Positions 23,139 through 31,682 of a stretch of 64,000 bases of DNA are shown in pieces. The notes beneath the pieces are model-generated. The model made no database searches, was not told the origin of the DNA, and saw only the letters and a program-made list of their open reading frames with translations. The stretch's first letter is position 1, and each line of letters begins with the position of its first letter. The stretch covers positions 1 to 64,000 of the forward strand of contig NZ_CABKRX010000039.1 of NCBI RefSeq assembly GCF_902374955.1, read 5' to 3'. Origin of the DNA: Bacillus massilioanorexius (GTDB lineage Bacteria; Bacillota; Bacilli; Bacillales; DSM-1321). Position numbers and translations under genes: made by a program.

Positions 23139-25034
23139 ATGGATATTTTGAGAAAAATTGAAAGATATAGAGAAGAAGAGCAAAAGTTAAAGTGGGAAGG
23201 CACCTTCGCAGAATATTTAGAGCTTTTAAAAGAGCGACCTTGGATTGCTCAATCCGCACATTCTCGTGTCTACAACATGATAAAGGATGTCGGAATAGAA
23301 GAAGTAAATGGAAAGAAAAGTTATCGTTTTTTCAATAGCCAAATGTTTGGTCTCGAAGAATCATTAGAGAGATTAGTAGAAGAATATTTTCATCCAGCTG
23401 CTAAAAGATTAGATGTTAGGAAAAGAATTTTATTGTTAATGGGTCCTGTTAGCGGAGGGAAATCGACTCTTGTTAGTATGTTAAAAAGAGGATTAGAGCA
23501 ATATTCTCATAGCGATCTTGGTTCCATATATGCAATTAAATCGTGTCCGATGCATGAAGATCCTCTTCACCTTATTCCACAACATTTACGAGAAGATTTT
23601 TTTGAGGAGTATGGAATTCGGATAGAAGGAAATTTATCACCTCTTAATGTTATGAAGCTTGAACAAGAATATGGTGGACGAATTGAAGATGTAATGGTTG
23701 AGCGTATCTTTTTATCAGAGGATAAACGTATAGGAATTGGAACCTTTAGTCCATCAGACCCTAAATCGCAGGATATAGCTGATTTAACAGGGAGTATCGA
23801 TTTCTCAACTATCGCAGAGTATGGATCAGAGTCGGATCCACGTGCTTATCGTTTTGATGGAGAGCTCAATAAAGCAAATCGAGGAATTATGGAATTTCAA
23901 GAGATGTTGAAATGTGATGAAAAGTTTTTGTGGCATTTGCTTTCATTGACACAAGAGGGAAATTTTAAAGCAGGAAGGTTTGCGCTCATTTCAGCTGATG
24001 AACTTATAATTGCTCACACCAATGAAACTGAATATCGTTCTTTTATTTCGAATAAGAAAAATGAGGCGTTGCATTCACGAATTATCGTTATGCCGGTTCC
24101 GTATAATTTACAAGTTTCCCAAGAAGAAAAGATTTATGAGAAAATGATTAGAGAAAGTGATGTAAGAGATGTGCATATAGCTCCTCATACATTACGAGTA
24201 GCAGCGATGTTTACCATTTTAACTCGATTAAAAGATCCGAAAAAGGGAGATATTGATTTAGTTAAAAAAATGCGCCTATATGATGGAGAAAGTGTTGAAG
24301 GCTACAATACAGCAGATATAGAAGAATTGAAGAAAGAGCATCAAGATGAAGGAATGTCAGGCATTGATCCACGTTATGTCATAAATCGTATTTCTTCGAC
24401 TATTATTAGAAAAGAAGTAGCATCCATTAATGCATTAGATGTATTACGAAGTTTAAAAGAAGGATTAGATCAGCATCCATCGATTACGAACGAGCTAAGA
24501 GAAAAATATTTAAACTACATTTCTTTAGCTAGAAAAGAATTCGATGATATTGCTAAAAAAGAAGTACAGAAAGCGTTCGTTTATTCATACGAAGAATCTG
24601 CTAAAACGTTAATGGATAATTATTTAGATAATGTTGAGGCATATTGTAATAAAACGAAGCTTCACGATCCTTTAACTGGGGAAGAAATTACACCTGATGA
24701 AAAATTAATGCGCTCTATTGAAGAGCAAATTGGTATTTCAGAGAATGCCAAAAAAGCATTCCGTGAAGAAATATTAATTCGAATTTCTGCTTATGCTCGT
24801 AAAGGGAAGCGTTTTGATTATAATTCGCATGATCGATTACGTGAAGCTATACAAAAAAAATTATTTGCTGATTTAAAAGATGTCGTAAAAATTACAACTT
24901 CTAGTAAAACACCAAATGAAGAACAATTGAAGAAAGTTAATGAAGTAGTCGCTCGATTAGTAAATGAGCATGGTTACAATACAACTTCTGCAAATGAACT
25001 ACTTAGATATGTGGGCAGTTTGTTAAATAGGTAA
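23139..25034 (+). CDS. prkA: PrkA serine protein kinase / AAA+ protein
   Basis: 631 residues, the usual Bacillus PrkA length when started at ATG 23139, seven bases after AGGGGAGG; an upstream GTG-type extension has no binding site. The AAA+ P-loop is LLMGPVSGGKSTLVSML. A PrkA C-terminal domain follows with charged helices to the end. B. subtilis PrkA is an inner-coat/sporulation protein, described both as a kinase and as an ATP-dependent protease. It is followed at 25.1 and 25.7 kb by a tiny gene and yhbH, the standard prkA-yhbH partnership of spore formers. Confidence 0.95.
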   Translation: MDILRKIERYREEEQKLKWEGTFAEYLELLKERPWIAQSAHSRVYNMIKDVGIEEVNGKKSYRFFNSQMFGLEESLERLVEEYFHPAAKRLDVRKRILLLMGPVSGGKSTLVSMLKRGLEQYSHSDLGSIYAIKSCPMHEDPLHLIPQHLREDFFEEYGIRIEGNLSPLNVMKLEQEYGGRIEDVMVERIFLSEDKRIGIGTFSPSDPKSQDIADLTGSIDFSTIAEYGSESDPRAYRFDGELNKANRGIMEFQEMLKCDEKFLWHLLSLTQEGNFKAGRFALISADELIIAHTNETEYRSFISNKKNEALHSRIIVMPVPYNLQVSQEEKIYEKMIRESDVRDVHIAPHTLRVAAMFTILTRLKDPKKGDIDLVKKMRLYDGESVEGYNTADIEELKKEHQDEGMSGIDPRYVINRISSTIIRKEVASINALDVLRSLKEGLDQHPSITNELREKYLNYISLARKEFDDIAKKEVQKAFVYSYEESAKTLMDNYLDNVEAYCNKTKLHDPLTGEEITPDEKLMRSIEEQIGISENAKKAFREEILIRISAYARKGKRFDYNSHDRLREAIQKKLFADLKDVVKITTSSKTPNEEQLKKVNEVVARLVNEHGYNTTSANELLRYVGSLLNR

Positions 25035-25104
25035 AAAAAACTAATGTTTACATTTATTTGAATCGGGTATTTTAAAGGTACAGATGTTTAAGGAGTGATG
25101 ATAT

Positions 25105-25284
25105 ATGAATCAAAATCCAAAGAAAACATTTAATAAAGATTTTGTACCAGAAAATAGTTCGATGGCAAAAGATTTAGAAGAAGTGAAAGAATTAGGCAAA
25201 CAAATGGAGCAGATGGAAACAGCAAAAGAACTTAGAGAAGAGAAGGATTTAATTTCTGATCCAATACAAGAAAAGCATCTATAA
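25105..25284 (+). CDS. 59-residue charged protein between prkA and yhbH
   Basis: ATG 25105 follows AAGGAGTGATG at proper spacing, and the frame runs 59 codons to TAA 25284. The protein is hydrophilic and helical: NQNPKKTFNKDFVPENSS, then DLEEVKELGKQMEQMETAKE with heptad-like spacing, ending QEKHL. No known family recognised. The ribosome-binding site, the coiled-coil character and the hairpin immediately downstream support a real gene, and its position just downstream of prkA suggests co-expression with it. It resembles small acid-soluble or spore-related proteins only in being tiny and polar. Confidence 0.7.
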   Translation: MNQNPKKTFNKDFVPENSSMAKDLEEVKELGKQMEQMETAKELREEKDLISDPIQEKHL

Positions 25285-25294
25285 AAATTTTTAT

Positions 25295-25338
25295 AGGGCT
25301 ATCTTAAAAATGATGCTTCATCGTTTTTAAGAAGCCCT
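25295..25338 (+). terminator. hairpin after the 59-residue gene
   Basis: AGGGCT-ATCTTAAAAATGATG pairs with CATCGTTTTTAAGA-AGCCCT. Long stem but without a strong T run. Confidence 0.7.
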
Positions 25339-25711
25339 TATGCTATTACAAAGAGTTTTTACTTTGGTATATGGACGATTAGAGAAATATTTTGGTGGAA
25401 GATGGAATAGTAATCCGTTCGTTTTACAAATGAAGTCTGTTTTTTTGTGTGATCAGTTTCACTGTTTGCATATGTAGTATTGGTTTCAAGTTTGGGGAAC
25501 TTCTTGTTTTAAGCGAGGATTTTCATTAGGACCAAAAGTAGGTAAAAGTACAATTGTCAAAATAATTCGCAAATTATAAGAGATTCGTGCATAAGATAAA
25601 GAAACCAAAAATTTTATCTTATACACACTATTGCATAGAGTAGTTGGGTCGTTTCACAAGACTGATGTTTAAGTAGTTGCATTCAATAATTTCATAGAGG
25701 AGGGGAACAGC
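25339..25711. other. gene-free stretch before yhbH
   Basis: No open frame with a ribosome-binding site and no repeat found. The last 20 bases carry GAGGAGGGG, the yhbH ribosome-binding site. A sporulation (sigma-E) promoter would be expected here by analogy, but I could not identify one with confidence. Confidence 0.4.
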
Positions 25712-26881
25712 ATGTCGGTTAACAGCAACCATCAGTATGTTATTTCAAAAGAAGATTGGTCCCTCCATCGCAAAGGATTTGATGATCAACAACGTCATCA
25801 GGAAAAGGTTCAAGAGGCCATTAATAATAATTTACCTGATTTAATCTCAGAAGAGAGTATTGTCATGTCAAATGGCACTGATGTCATTAAAATACCGATT
25901 CGTTCATTAGATGAATTTAAAATTCGCTACAACTATGACAAGAATAAGCATGTTGGTCAAGGCGATGGAGATAGTCAAGTTGGCGATGTTGTAGCAAGAG
26001 ATGGATCAAGTAATCAAAAGGGACCTGGGAAAGGCCAAGGAGCAGGAGATCAAGCTGGAGAAGATTATTACGAGGCTGAAGTTTCTTTATTAGAGCTAGA
26101 AGAAGCGCTTTTTAGTCAACTAGAGCTTCCTAATCTGAAAAGAAAAGAGCACGCAGAGCATACTGTAGAATTTATTGAGTTTAACGATATCCGCAAAACA
26201 GGTTTAATGGGTAATATTGATAAAAAGAAAACGATGGTTTCAGCATTTAAACGGAATGCACTTAATGGAAAACCAGGTTTTCATCCCATTTTTCAAGAGG
26301 ATCTTAAATTTAAAACATGGAATGAAGTCATTAAACCTGATTCAAAAGCGGTTGTGCTAGCGATGATGGATACTTCAGGTTCTATGGGTATCTGGGAAAA
26401 GTATATGGCACGCAGCTTCTTCTTTTGGATGACTAGATTTTTGCGAACGAAGTATGAAACGGTGGAGATTGAATTTATTGCCCATCATACAGAAGCAAAA
26501 GTGGTTTCTGAAGAGGATTTTTTTACTAAAGGGGAAAGTGGCGGCACAATTTGTTCCTCTGCCTATCGTAAAGCGTTAGAAATTATAGAAGAGAAATATC
26601 ATCCTGATAAATTTAATATTTATCCATTTCATTTTTCAGATGGTGATAACCTAACATCCGATAATGCGCGGTGTGTGAAGCTGGTCGAAGAAATTATGAA
26701 GGTATCGAATATGTTTGGCTATGGAGAAGTGAATCAATACAATCGTCATTCTACACTTATGAGTGCGTATAAAAATATTAAAAATGAACAGTTTTTGTAT
26801 TATATTTTAAAACAGAAATCAGATGTATTTCACGCCATGAAGAGCTTTTTTAAAAAGGAAGAAGATAAGCAATTTGTGTAA
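25712..26881 (+). CDS. yhbH: YhbH sporulation protein (UPF0229)
   Basis: 389 residues. The N-terminal region contains ISKEDWSLHRKGFDDQQRHQ and a glycine-rich linker (QKGPGKGQGAGDQAGEDY). The C-terminal half is a von Willebrand A-like domain with the MIDAS motif MMDTSGSMG at about residues 220-228. In Bacillus and Clostridium, YhbH works with PrkA (and SpoVR elsewhere) in spore formation; mutants are affected in sporulation. Start ATG 25712 follows GAGGAGGGG. Full length, no defects seen. Confidence 0.94.
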   Translation: MSVNSNHQYVISKEDWSLHRKGFDDQQRHQEKVQEAINNNLPDLISEESIVMSNGTDVIKIPIRSLDEFKIRYNYDKNKHVGQGDGDSQVGDVVARDGSSNQKGPGKGQGAGDQAGEDYYEAEVSLLELEEALFSQLELPNLKRKEHAEHTVEFIEFNDIRKTGLMGNIDKKKTMVSAFKRNALNGKPGFHPIFQEDLKFKTWNEVIKPDSKAVVLAMMDTSGSMGIWEKYMARSFFFWMTRFLRTKYETVEIEFIAHHTEAKVVSEEDFFTKGESGGTICSSAYRKALEIIEEKYHPDKFNIYPFHFSDGDNLTSDNARCVKLVEEIMKVSNMFGYGEVNQYNRHSTLMSAYKNIKNEQFLYYILKQKSDVFHAMKSFFKKEEDKQFV

Positions 26882-26902
26882 AACAAAATCATTATAAAGT
26901 TT

Positions 26903-26949
26903 AAAGACATCTAAGCGGTGATTTAAAATCACTGTTTAGATGTCTTTTT
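26903..26949 (+). terminator. terminator after yhbH
   Basis: AAAGACATCTAA-GCGGTGATTT pairs with AAATCACTG-TTTAGATGTCTTTTT. A second smaller hairpin (TCTAAAAAG/CTTTTTAGA, about 26994-27024) can serve the opposite strand. Confidence 0.87.
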
Positions 26950-27045
26950 ATCTCAATATGGCTTTATTGCCTACTTTGTATAGTAATATGAATGTCTAAA
27001 AAGGAATAGAGATTCACTTTTTAGATAGCCCTTTTGTTTTAAATT

Positions 27046-27831
27046 TTATTCTACTTTGATACTTCCGGTTTTTGTTTCTAGTTTCAAAGTATGCTGACTA
27101 TTGCCGTTTGTATAAGTATTGGTATCTTCACCAAAAATCGAAGTGCTACCAATTTTAGTATTCGCTGTAATCATGTAGTTTTCTGGTTTTTTATCTGTAA
27201 AAACTTTTATAGATCCAACAGAACTACTGATTGAGCCAGGATGTTGTAAAGAGTCAGTATCTACTTTAATAGAGCCAGCTTCACTTGATAATACAAGATT
27301 TTTGGTTTCTCCGAAAACCTTTATGGAGCCAACTTGTGAGCGTGCAACTGTTTTTAATACATCTACATCTTTCATCTGTATACTGCCTGTTTTTGAAGAT
27401 AATACAAGATTTTTAGCCTGTATATTAGCCACTTTAATAGAGCCAACACTATTATCTACAATTATTTTTTTGAATTCTTTTTTTGGAAGATACACATACA
27501 TTTTGTCTTCATTATATCTGAAATTGATTCCTAACTGAAATTGGTTTTTATGTGAAGTTTTTATAAGTAATGTATCTCCGTTAATTTCGACCTTTGGCTT
27601 CATTGCTTTATTTGATTGGGATGTTTTTATAATAATTTCATCAGATGTTCCTTCAACAATTTCAAAAGCTCCATAGCTTGAGTTAAGTTTGATTACTTGA
27701 ATAGAATCACTTTGTATTTTTTGTGTATCTTGTTGTTCGATATTTGTAAAATAAGCTTTAGCAGTAAAAACGGTTCCAATAATTCCAATGGTCAGAAGGA
27801 AAATAGCAAGTATAAATAGCTTTTTATGCAT
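27046..27831 (-). CDS. DUF4097 (beta-strand repeat) membrane-anchored protein
   Basis: 261 residues. One N-terminal membrane segment (FILAIFLLTIGIIGTVFTA) is followed by an extracytoplasmic domain of repeating strand motifs such as VGSIKVANIQ, TGSIQMKDV, VGSIKVFGE, AGSIKVDTD and TGSIKVE, a right-handed beta-helix signature of DUF4097/LiaG-like proteins. Function is not known; relatives accompany envelope-stress or PadR systems. It is the last gene of a three-gene minus-strand operon (padR, DUF1700, DUF4097) and overlaps the DUF1700 gene by 8 bases. Confidence 0.85.
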   Translation of the reverse strand: MHKKLFILAIFLLTIGIIGTVFTAKAYFTNIEQQDTQKIQSDSIQVIKLNSSYGAFEIVEGTSDEIIIKTSQSNKAMKPKVEINGDTLLIKTSHKNQFQLGINFRYNEDKMYVYLPKKEFKKIIVDNSVGSIKVANIQAKNLVLSSKTGSIQMKDVDVLKTVARSQVGSIKVFGETKNLVLSSEAGSIKVDTDSLQHPGSISSSVGSIKVFTDKKPENYMITANTKIGSTSIFGEDTNTYTNGNSQHTLKLETKTGSIKVE

Positions 27832-28393
27832 GGTTTATTCCTCCTTTGACAATGGAAATATTCCAACGATAATACATTTTAAAACCTTTTGAAACTATTT
27901 TTGATAAATGATACATACCTACTAAAAGAAAAATACCTAAGCCAGAGCAAGCGATGGCGACAAAAAATTCAAAGAGATAATAATCATTAAATCCGAGTAC
28001 TAAGCTTAGAACTTGAAGAAGAGGTGCTGCTGTTAAGCAAATACCAGCTACCCAACCACCGAATAATACACCTATAAGACCAATTGCTGGTCCAAGTATA
28101 AAAACGAGATTGAAGAAGCCGAGAGCGATTGTAGCAACGATAGAACCGAATGAACTAGAATTCTTTGTTGTATTCTCGGATAAATCCAAGCCACTATTAA
28201 CTCCTAATTCTTTCGCAATAATTATGGGTGATCCTAGTTTTTCTACAATTTCTTCCTCTGATTTTCCTTCTGTTAAACCGTTGGCAAAATACTCGTTATA
28301 ATCAGTTAAAATATCTTCACGCTCCTCTTTAGATAAAGAAGAGAGTAAGCGTTCTAATTCATTTAAGAATTGTTTTCTATTCATTTTGTTCAC
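27824..28393 (-). CDS. DUF1700 (HAAS-type) membrane protein
   Basis: 189 residues. The N-terminal cytoplasmic part (MNRKQFLNELERLLSSLSKE, LTDYNEYFANGLTEGKSEEE, EKLGSPIIIAKEL) is the HAAS/DUF1700 signature. Three or more hydrophobic segments follow (from about residue 85 to 165). It overlaps both neighbours by a few bases, so the three genes are translationally coupled. In this family the soluble domain is thought to interact with the cognate PadR regulator, but the effector is unknown. Confidence 0.86.
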   Translation of the reverse strand: MNKMNRKQFLNELERLLSSLSKEEREDILTDYNEYFANGLTEGKSEEEIVEKLGSPIIIAKELGVNSGLDLSENTTKNSSSFGSIVATIALGFFNLVFILGPAIGLIGVLFGGWVAGICLTAAPLLQVLSLVLGFNDYYLFEFFVAIACSGLGIFLLVGMYHLSKIVSKGFKMYYRWNISIVKGGINHA

Positions 28394-28700
28394 CTTCCTC
28401 GATAATTTGATTTACAGCTAAAGAGAAGTCCTTCCATTCTTGAACCAACTGTTTCATATATAACTGACCACTATCTGTTAAATGATAATATTTACGCGAA
28501 GGACCTTCTGTTGATTCTTTAAGATAGGTTGTAAAATACTCTTCTTTGGTTAATCGTCTTAATAAAGGATAAACGGACCCTTCGGATATTTGGAATCTAT
28601 CTGAGATGTTTTGAACTAACTCATAGCCGTAGCGATCTTTTTTATTAACTAATACAAGTACACATAATTCTAGAACGCCTTTTTTGAATTGAACATTCAA
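28377..28700 (-). CDS. PadR-family transcriptional regulator
   Basis: 107 residues, winged-helix dimer. KKGVLELCVLVLVNKKDRYG and YELVQNISDRFQISEGSVYP followed by LLRRLTKEEYFTT form the PadR DNA-binding domain. C-terminal helix YMKQLVQEWKDFSLAVNQII is the dimerisation part. The start is TTG 28700, seven bases after AAAGGAGG; a longer TTG reading includes the ribosome-binding site itself and is less likely. It overlaps DUF1700 and most likely represses its own operon from the inverted repeat at 28735-28755. Confidence 0.9.
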   Translation of the reverse strand: MNVQFKKGVLELCVLVLVNKKDRYGYELVQNISDRFQISEGSVYPLLRRLTKEEYFTTYLKESTEGPSRKYYHLTDSGQLYMKQLVQEWKDFSLAVNQIIEEGEQNE

Positions 28701-28734
28701 ATTTTGTCCTCCTTTCTGCAACTACTGTTTAATG

Positions 28735-28783
28735 TATAGTACTGAGTTAACTATAGTATGACATTTACTATTATTTAATGCAA
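28735..28783 (-). promoter_or_regulatory. padR promoter with candidate operator
   Basis: Minus strand: TTGCAT (28783-28778), 17-base spacer, CATACT (28760-28755). TATAGT and ACTATA at 28735-28740 and 28750-28755 form an inverted repeat that starts at the -10 box and covers the transcription start, the expected place for PadR autoregulation. Confidence 0.5.
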
Positions 28784-29117
28784 GGTAGTGAAAAATTTTT
28801 TAAACAATATGCTAAACGATCATTTACATGTTTTTGCAAAATAAGACCACAATACCTTCCAGTGTACTGTGGTCTTATAGCTTTAATTTGAATTTTGACT
28901 TTCATTTCTGCTCTTTCGCTGTCTTTTAATCTTGGACAAATATAACATTTTTCACCATCTTTACGGCAGTCGTACAAGCAGCAAGCAGAGCGTAAAATCA
29001 ATTTCTCATCTGGTTGATAAGGATTATCTACGTAACAAATTTTATGTTTGAAAGGGTTGCGGCTGCGATTAAATATTTCAGGTGATAATGTTCCACAGCA
29101 AGACGGACTGATTTTTC
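28771..29117 (-). pseudogene. FhuF-like iron-siderophore reductase remnant (C-terminal end)
   Basis: Minus-strand frame from about 29115 reads CCGTLSPEIFNRSRNPFKHK, then ILRSACCLYDCR and CYICPRLKDSERAEM. The CC-x-C ... CxxC cysteines are the 2Fe-2S site of FhuF-type ferric-siderophore reductases. An in-frame stop precedes it and no start codon or ribosome-binding site is visible, so the N-terminal ~150 residues are gone. The reading frame continues through a hairpin (28841-28878, ATAAGACCACA/TGTGGTCTTAT) that was probably the original terminator. The iron-siderophore locus it belonged to is not in this window. Confidence 0.72.
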
Positions 29118-29261
29118 AAATGAAAATTATTATTTTAAACTTTTTATAACTTTATATTTATATAATGGTGAGTTGCGAATATTTGATAATAAATTCATCT
29201 AATTATTGATACAAAAAACATTTATGTTTTAAAAATCTTCTTTTGAAATAGATTAAATGTT

Positions 29262-29290
29262 TTGCTTTTTCAGAAAATAAGTGTTAGTAT
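29262..29290 (+). promoter_or_regulatory. promoter of the EIIC leader transcript
   Basis: TTGCTT (29262-29267), 17-base spacer, TAGTAT (29285-29290). Transcription would start near 29297, just before the ribosome-binding site of the leader peptide. Confidence 0.55.
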
Positions 29291-29323
29291 TTCAAAATAA
29301 CAAATAGAAAAGAGGTACCTAAG

Positions 29324-29377
29324 ATGAGAAGATTTAACAGTAAAAATATAAATCTTATAACTCTCATATTATGCTAA
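29324..29377 (+). CDS. 17-residue leader peptide before the EIIC gene
   Basis: ATG 29324 stands eight bases after AAGAGG and encodes MRRFNSKNINLITLILC, then TAA. It is the first frame of a 260-base 5' leader and directly precedes a folded region and a T-rich stretch. That layout suggests translation-coupled attenuation. The Ile/Leu-rich end and terminal cysteine could be what the ribosome senses. No family can be assigned. Confidence 0.5.
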   Translation: MRRFNSKNINLITLILC

Positions 29378-29557
29378 AGGCTCAAGCGTTTCTAACATAT
29401 TAAAAAACGTTTGGGTTACGCTTGTTATGAAGTAGTGAATGAAGCGAAGTGCTCAAACGGGATGCATATATTTCCCGTCCTTAATGGTCAGGGTTTTTTA
29501 TTTGAATTCATACGTTTGAATATTCGGAATATTTATGCAGCATAGGAGTGGTACAAG
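29378..29557 (+). ncRNA. structured 5' leader of the EIIC gene (candidate cis-regulatory RNA)
   Basis: CGTTTGGGT pairs with GCTCAAACG (9 bp, two G-T pairs), enclosing a second stem CGCTT/AAGCG with the loop GTTATGAAGTAGTGAATG. An alternative pairing CAAGCGT/ACGCTTG uses the same bases, so two exclusive folds exist. A further hairpin ACGGGA/TCCCGT and then a GGG-T6 run follow before the EIIC ribosome-binding site TAGGAGTGG. No conserved block of the TPP, SAM, purine, T-box, lysine, fluoride or guanidine classes is present. Confidence 0.5.
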
Positions 29558-30580
29558 ATGAGTAGAAAAGAATATATCATTGATCGCATGTTTAAGGCTT
29601 CAACAGGAATTGCGAATGCCGTATTAGTAACATTAGGGATTGGCCTTTTATTTGAATCAATTGGAAATTATTTAGATTGGGAGATGTTTCTAACAATTGG
29701 TGGGGCGGCTAAAGTACTGTTAGCTCCAGCGCTAGGTGCAGGGATCGCCTATCAACTTGGAGGTAATTCATTAGTTATCTTTAGTGCAATGGCTTGTAGT
29801 ACTGTTGGTGGTGCAGCGATTAATCGGACCGCAGAGGGTGCTATTACGATTGTGACTGGACAGCCTATTTCAGCAGTGTTAGCTGCAATTGTTGCAACCT
29901 ATGTAGGCAAAAGAATGCTAGGAAAAACAAAACTCGATATTATGGCTATTCCATTAGCGGCTATTTTTGTTGGTGGAATTGCAGGTGTTGGTTTGGCAAA
30001 GGTTACAACGCCATTATTAAATTGGATTAGTGGACAAATTACAGAATCTGTTTCTGGTTCACCTTTAATTGGTTCAATTGTTCTTGCTCTTGTATTTAGT
30101 TTATTATTAATGACACCAGCATCTTCAGCTGCACTAGCAATTGCGTTACAATTAGATCCTGTATCCAGTGCAGCAGCACTTATCGGTTGTACGGTACAAT
30201 TCGTTGGCTTTACATTAATGTCATTAAAAGACAATGACCTTGGAGGTTTCCTCGCACAATCAGTGGTAACACCGAAGGTTCAGTTTCCAAACTTAATTAA
30301 AAATCCAATTTATCTAGTACCAACTTTAATTGCTGCAGCGATTAGTGCACCGATTGCAACGATGCTATTCAATTTTCAGGTTCCTTATGAATTGGGAGGA
30401 ATGGGATTAAGTTCTTTAATTGCACCAATTAATATCGTCACATCACAAGGCATACAAGTATTTTTCATTTATGTAGCAGTAGGAATGATCTTACCAGCAA
30501 TTATTACACTTATTTTGCACAAAGTTTTAAAACTAATGGGAAAAGTAAAACCAGGAGATCTTCACTTAGAAGTAAATTAA
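29558..30580 (+). CDS. PTS EIIC-like integral membrane protein (PTS_EIIC_2 family)
   Basis: 340 residues, about ten hydrophobic segments with many Gly/Ala residues (VLLAPALGAGIAYQLGGNSL, GCTVQFVGFTLMSLKDNDLG, VFFIYVAVGMILPAIITLIL). It fits the PTS_EIIC_2 family of stand-alone EIIC-like proteins. No IIA or IIB gene is nearby, so classical PTS phosphotransfer cannot be assumed. Transport substrate is unknown. ATG 29558 follows TAGGAGTGG. Expression is probably governed by the long leader with a 17-codon peptide. The gene ends with two hairpins, at 30630 and 30672. Confidence 0.78.
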   Translation: MSRKEYIIDRMFKASTGIANAVLVTLGIGLLFESIGNYLDWEMFLTIGGAAKVLLAPALGAGIAYQLGGNSLVIFSAMACSTVGGAAINRTAEGAITIVTGQPISAVLAAIVATYVGKRMLGKTKLDIMAIPLAAIFVGGIAGVGLAKVTTPLLNWISGQITESVSGSPLIGSIVLALVFSLLLMTPASSAALAIALQLDPVSSAAALIGCTVQFVGFTLMSLKDNDLGGFLAQSVVTPKVQFPNLIKNPIYLVPTLIAAAISAPIATMLFNFQVPYELGGMGLSSLIAPINIVTSQGIQVFFIYVAVGMILPAIITLILHKVLKLMGKVKPGDLHLEVN

Positions 30581-30629
30581 TCATCCGTTTTTACTAACCA
30601 TACTTGAATCTTTTCATATATGAATAGAA

Positions 30630-30718
30630 AGGTACCTAAAGAATTTTTCTTTAGGTACTTACAAATTGTCGCCAAAAGGTATGGATAGGGTTTCCTCTTC
30701 ATATCTTTTGGTATTTTT
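30630..30718 (+). terminator. two hairpins after the EIIC gene
   Basis: First GGTACCTAAAGAA/TTCTTTAGGTACT (30631-30659), without T run. Then CCAAAAGGTATG/CATATCTTTTGG (about 30672-30711) followed by TATTTTTATT, the better terminator. Confidence 0.78.
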
Positions 30719-30861
30719 ATTGAGTACTAAGGCTCTATTGATATTGAATTTTGAATAGCTTGTTTTGTTCAATTGCAGCTAAGCTGAAGAAGTTATTGGC
30801 TTAATAAGCCACGTGCTCTTCTCAATGATAAAGTATTACGTAAGTGAAAACTACTAATCAA

Positions 30862-31314
30862 CTATAACGGTTTAACAGGTACACATATTTCGCAATAATG
30901 GCTTTTAACCAAATCGTCCGTGTATCTTTCCAAAATGGGCTTGTTATCAATTTGATATCCACTATTGTGTAAAGCAGGAAATATTTCAGCCCATGCTTTT
31001 TGAATATCTTCTGCTGTATGTTTAACTTGGAAGGTTGCATATTCGCCACCAGAAAGTTCGCCTTCATAAACAGAATCCTCTAATGGATAATCCATAGAGA
31101 TTACAATACAAGCATCATATCTACAATTTTCTGAAAGTGTTATAGCAGGATTATCTTGTGGAATTCCAAATATTATTGCTGATTTAAAAAGATTTTTCTT
31201 TTTAGCCCATCCCTTTAAATTTTCCATTACCTGACTGTTAGCGGGTCCATAAGGACCGACTTGTCGCATATATGCAACGCGATATTTTGGGAGAGTTTCA
31301 ATTTTAAATGTCAT
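30862..31314 (-). CDS. GyrI-like / AraC effector-binding domain protein
   Basis: 150 residues, soluble. TFKIETLPKYRVAYMRQVGPYG is the start of a SOUL/GyrI-like domain. DACIVISMDYPLEDSVYEGELSGGEYATF and WAEIFPALHNSGYQIDNKPI complete it, ending YCEICVPVKPL, as in stand-alone GyrI proteins that bind hydrophobic small molecules. I start at ATG 31314, where the family usually begins; an ATG at 31326 is possible. No DNA-binding domain is attached. The exact ligand is unknown. Confidence 0.8.
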   Translation of the reverse strand: MTFKIETLPKYRVAYMRQVGPYGPANSQVMENLKGWAKKKNLFKSAIIFGIPQDNPAITLSENCRYDACIVISMDYPLEDSVYEGELSGGEYATFQVKHTAEDIQKAWAEIFPALHNSGYQIDNKPILERYTDDLVKSHYCEICVPVKPL

Positions 31315-31682
31315 AGATCGCTTCATCCCTTCTTCATTTGAATTTGTGGGGTACATTTTGAATGTAACATGCTTTAAAAATATATACGCTTTATTTTTAT
31401 AAATTATTGAAAATGACAGGAACGTTAGTAGAAAAAGAAACAGTCGAGATTCTGGACTGTATGTAGCGAGGAAAGTGCATCGGCCCTGCATGTGGAAATC
31501 AATAAGGTTATTTTATATTTTGCACTATATAGAAGATAGGTGAAGAAGGTAAGCGATTGTTCTTATCCGAATGAGGAATGATGCTTTTTATTAACTTTAA
31601 GAAGTTCTTAAGATTCTTTTTAATCTCTCTTAAGATTGATTGGCTATCATGATAGTAGAACTCATGTAAGAGGAGAATTAAA

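Noticed and set aside
29378..29557. T-box or fluoride/guanidine riboswitch before the EIIC gene
   Set aside because: No T-box GGTGG-ACCGCG antiterminator block and none of the conserved cores of those riboswitches. It is kept as an unknown class instead.
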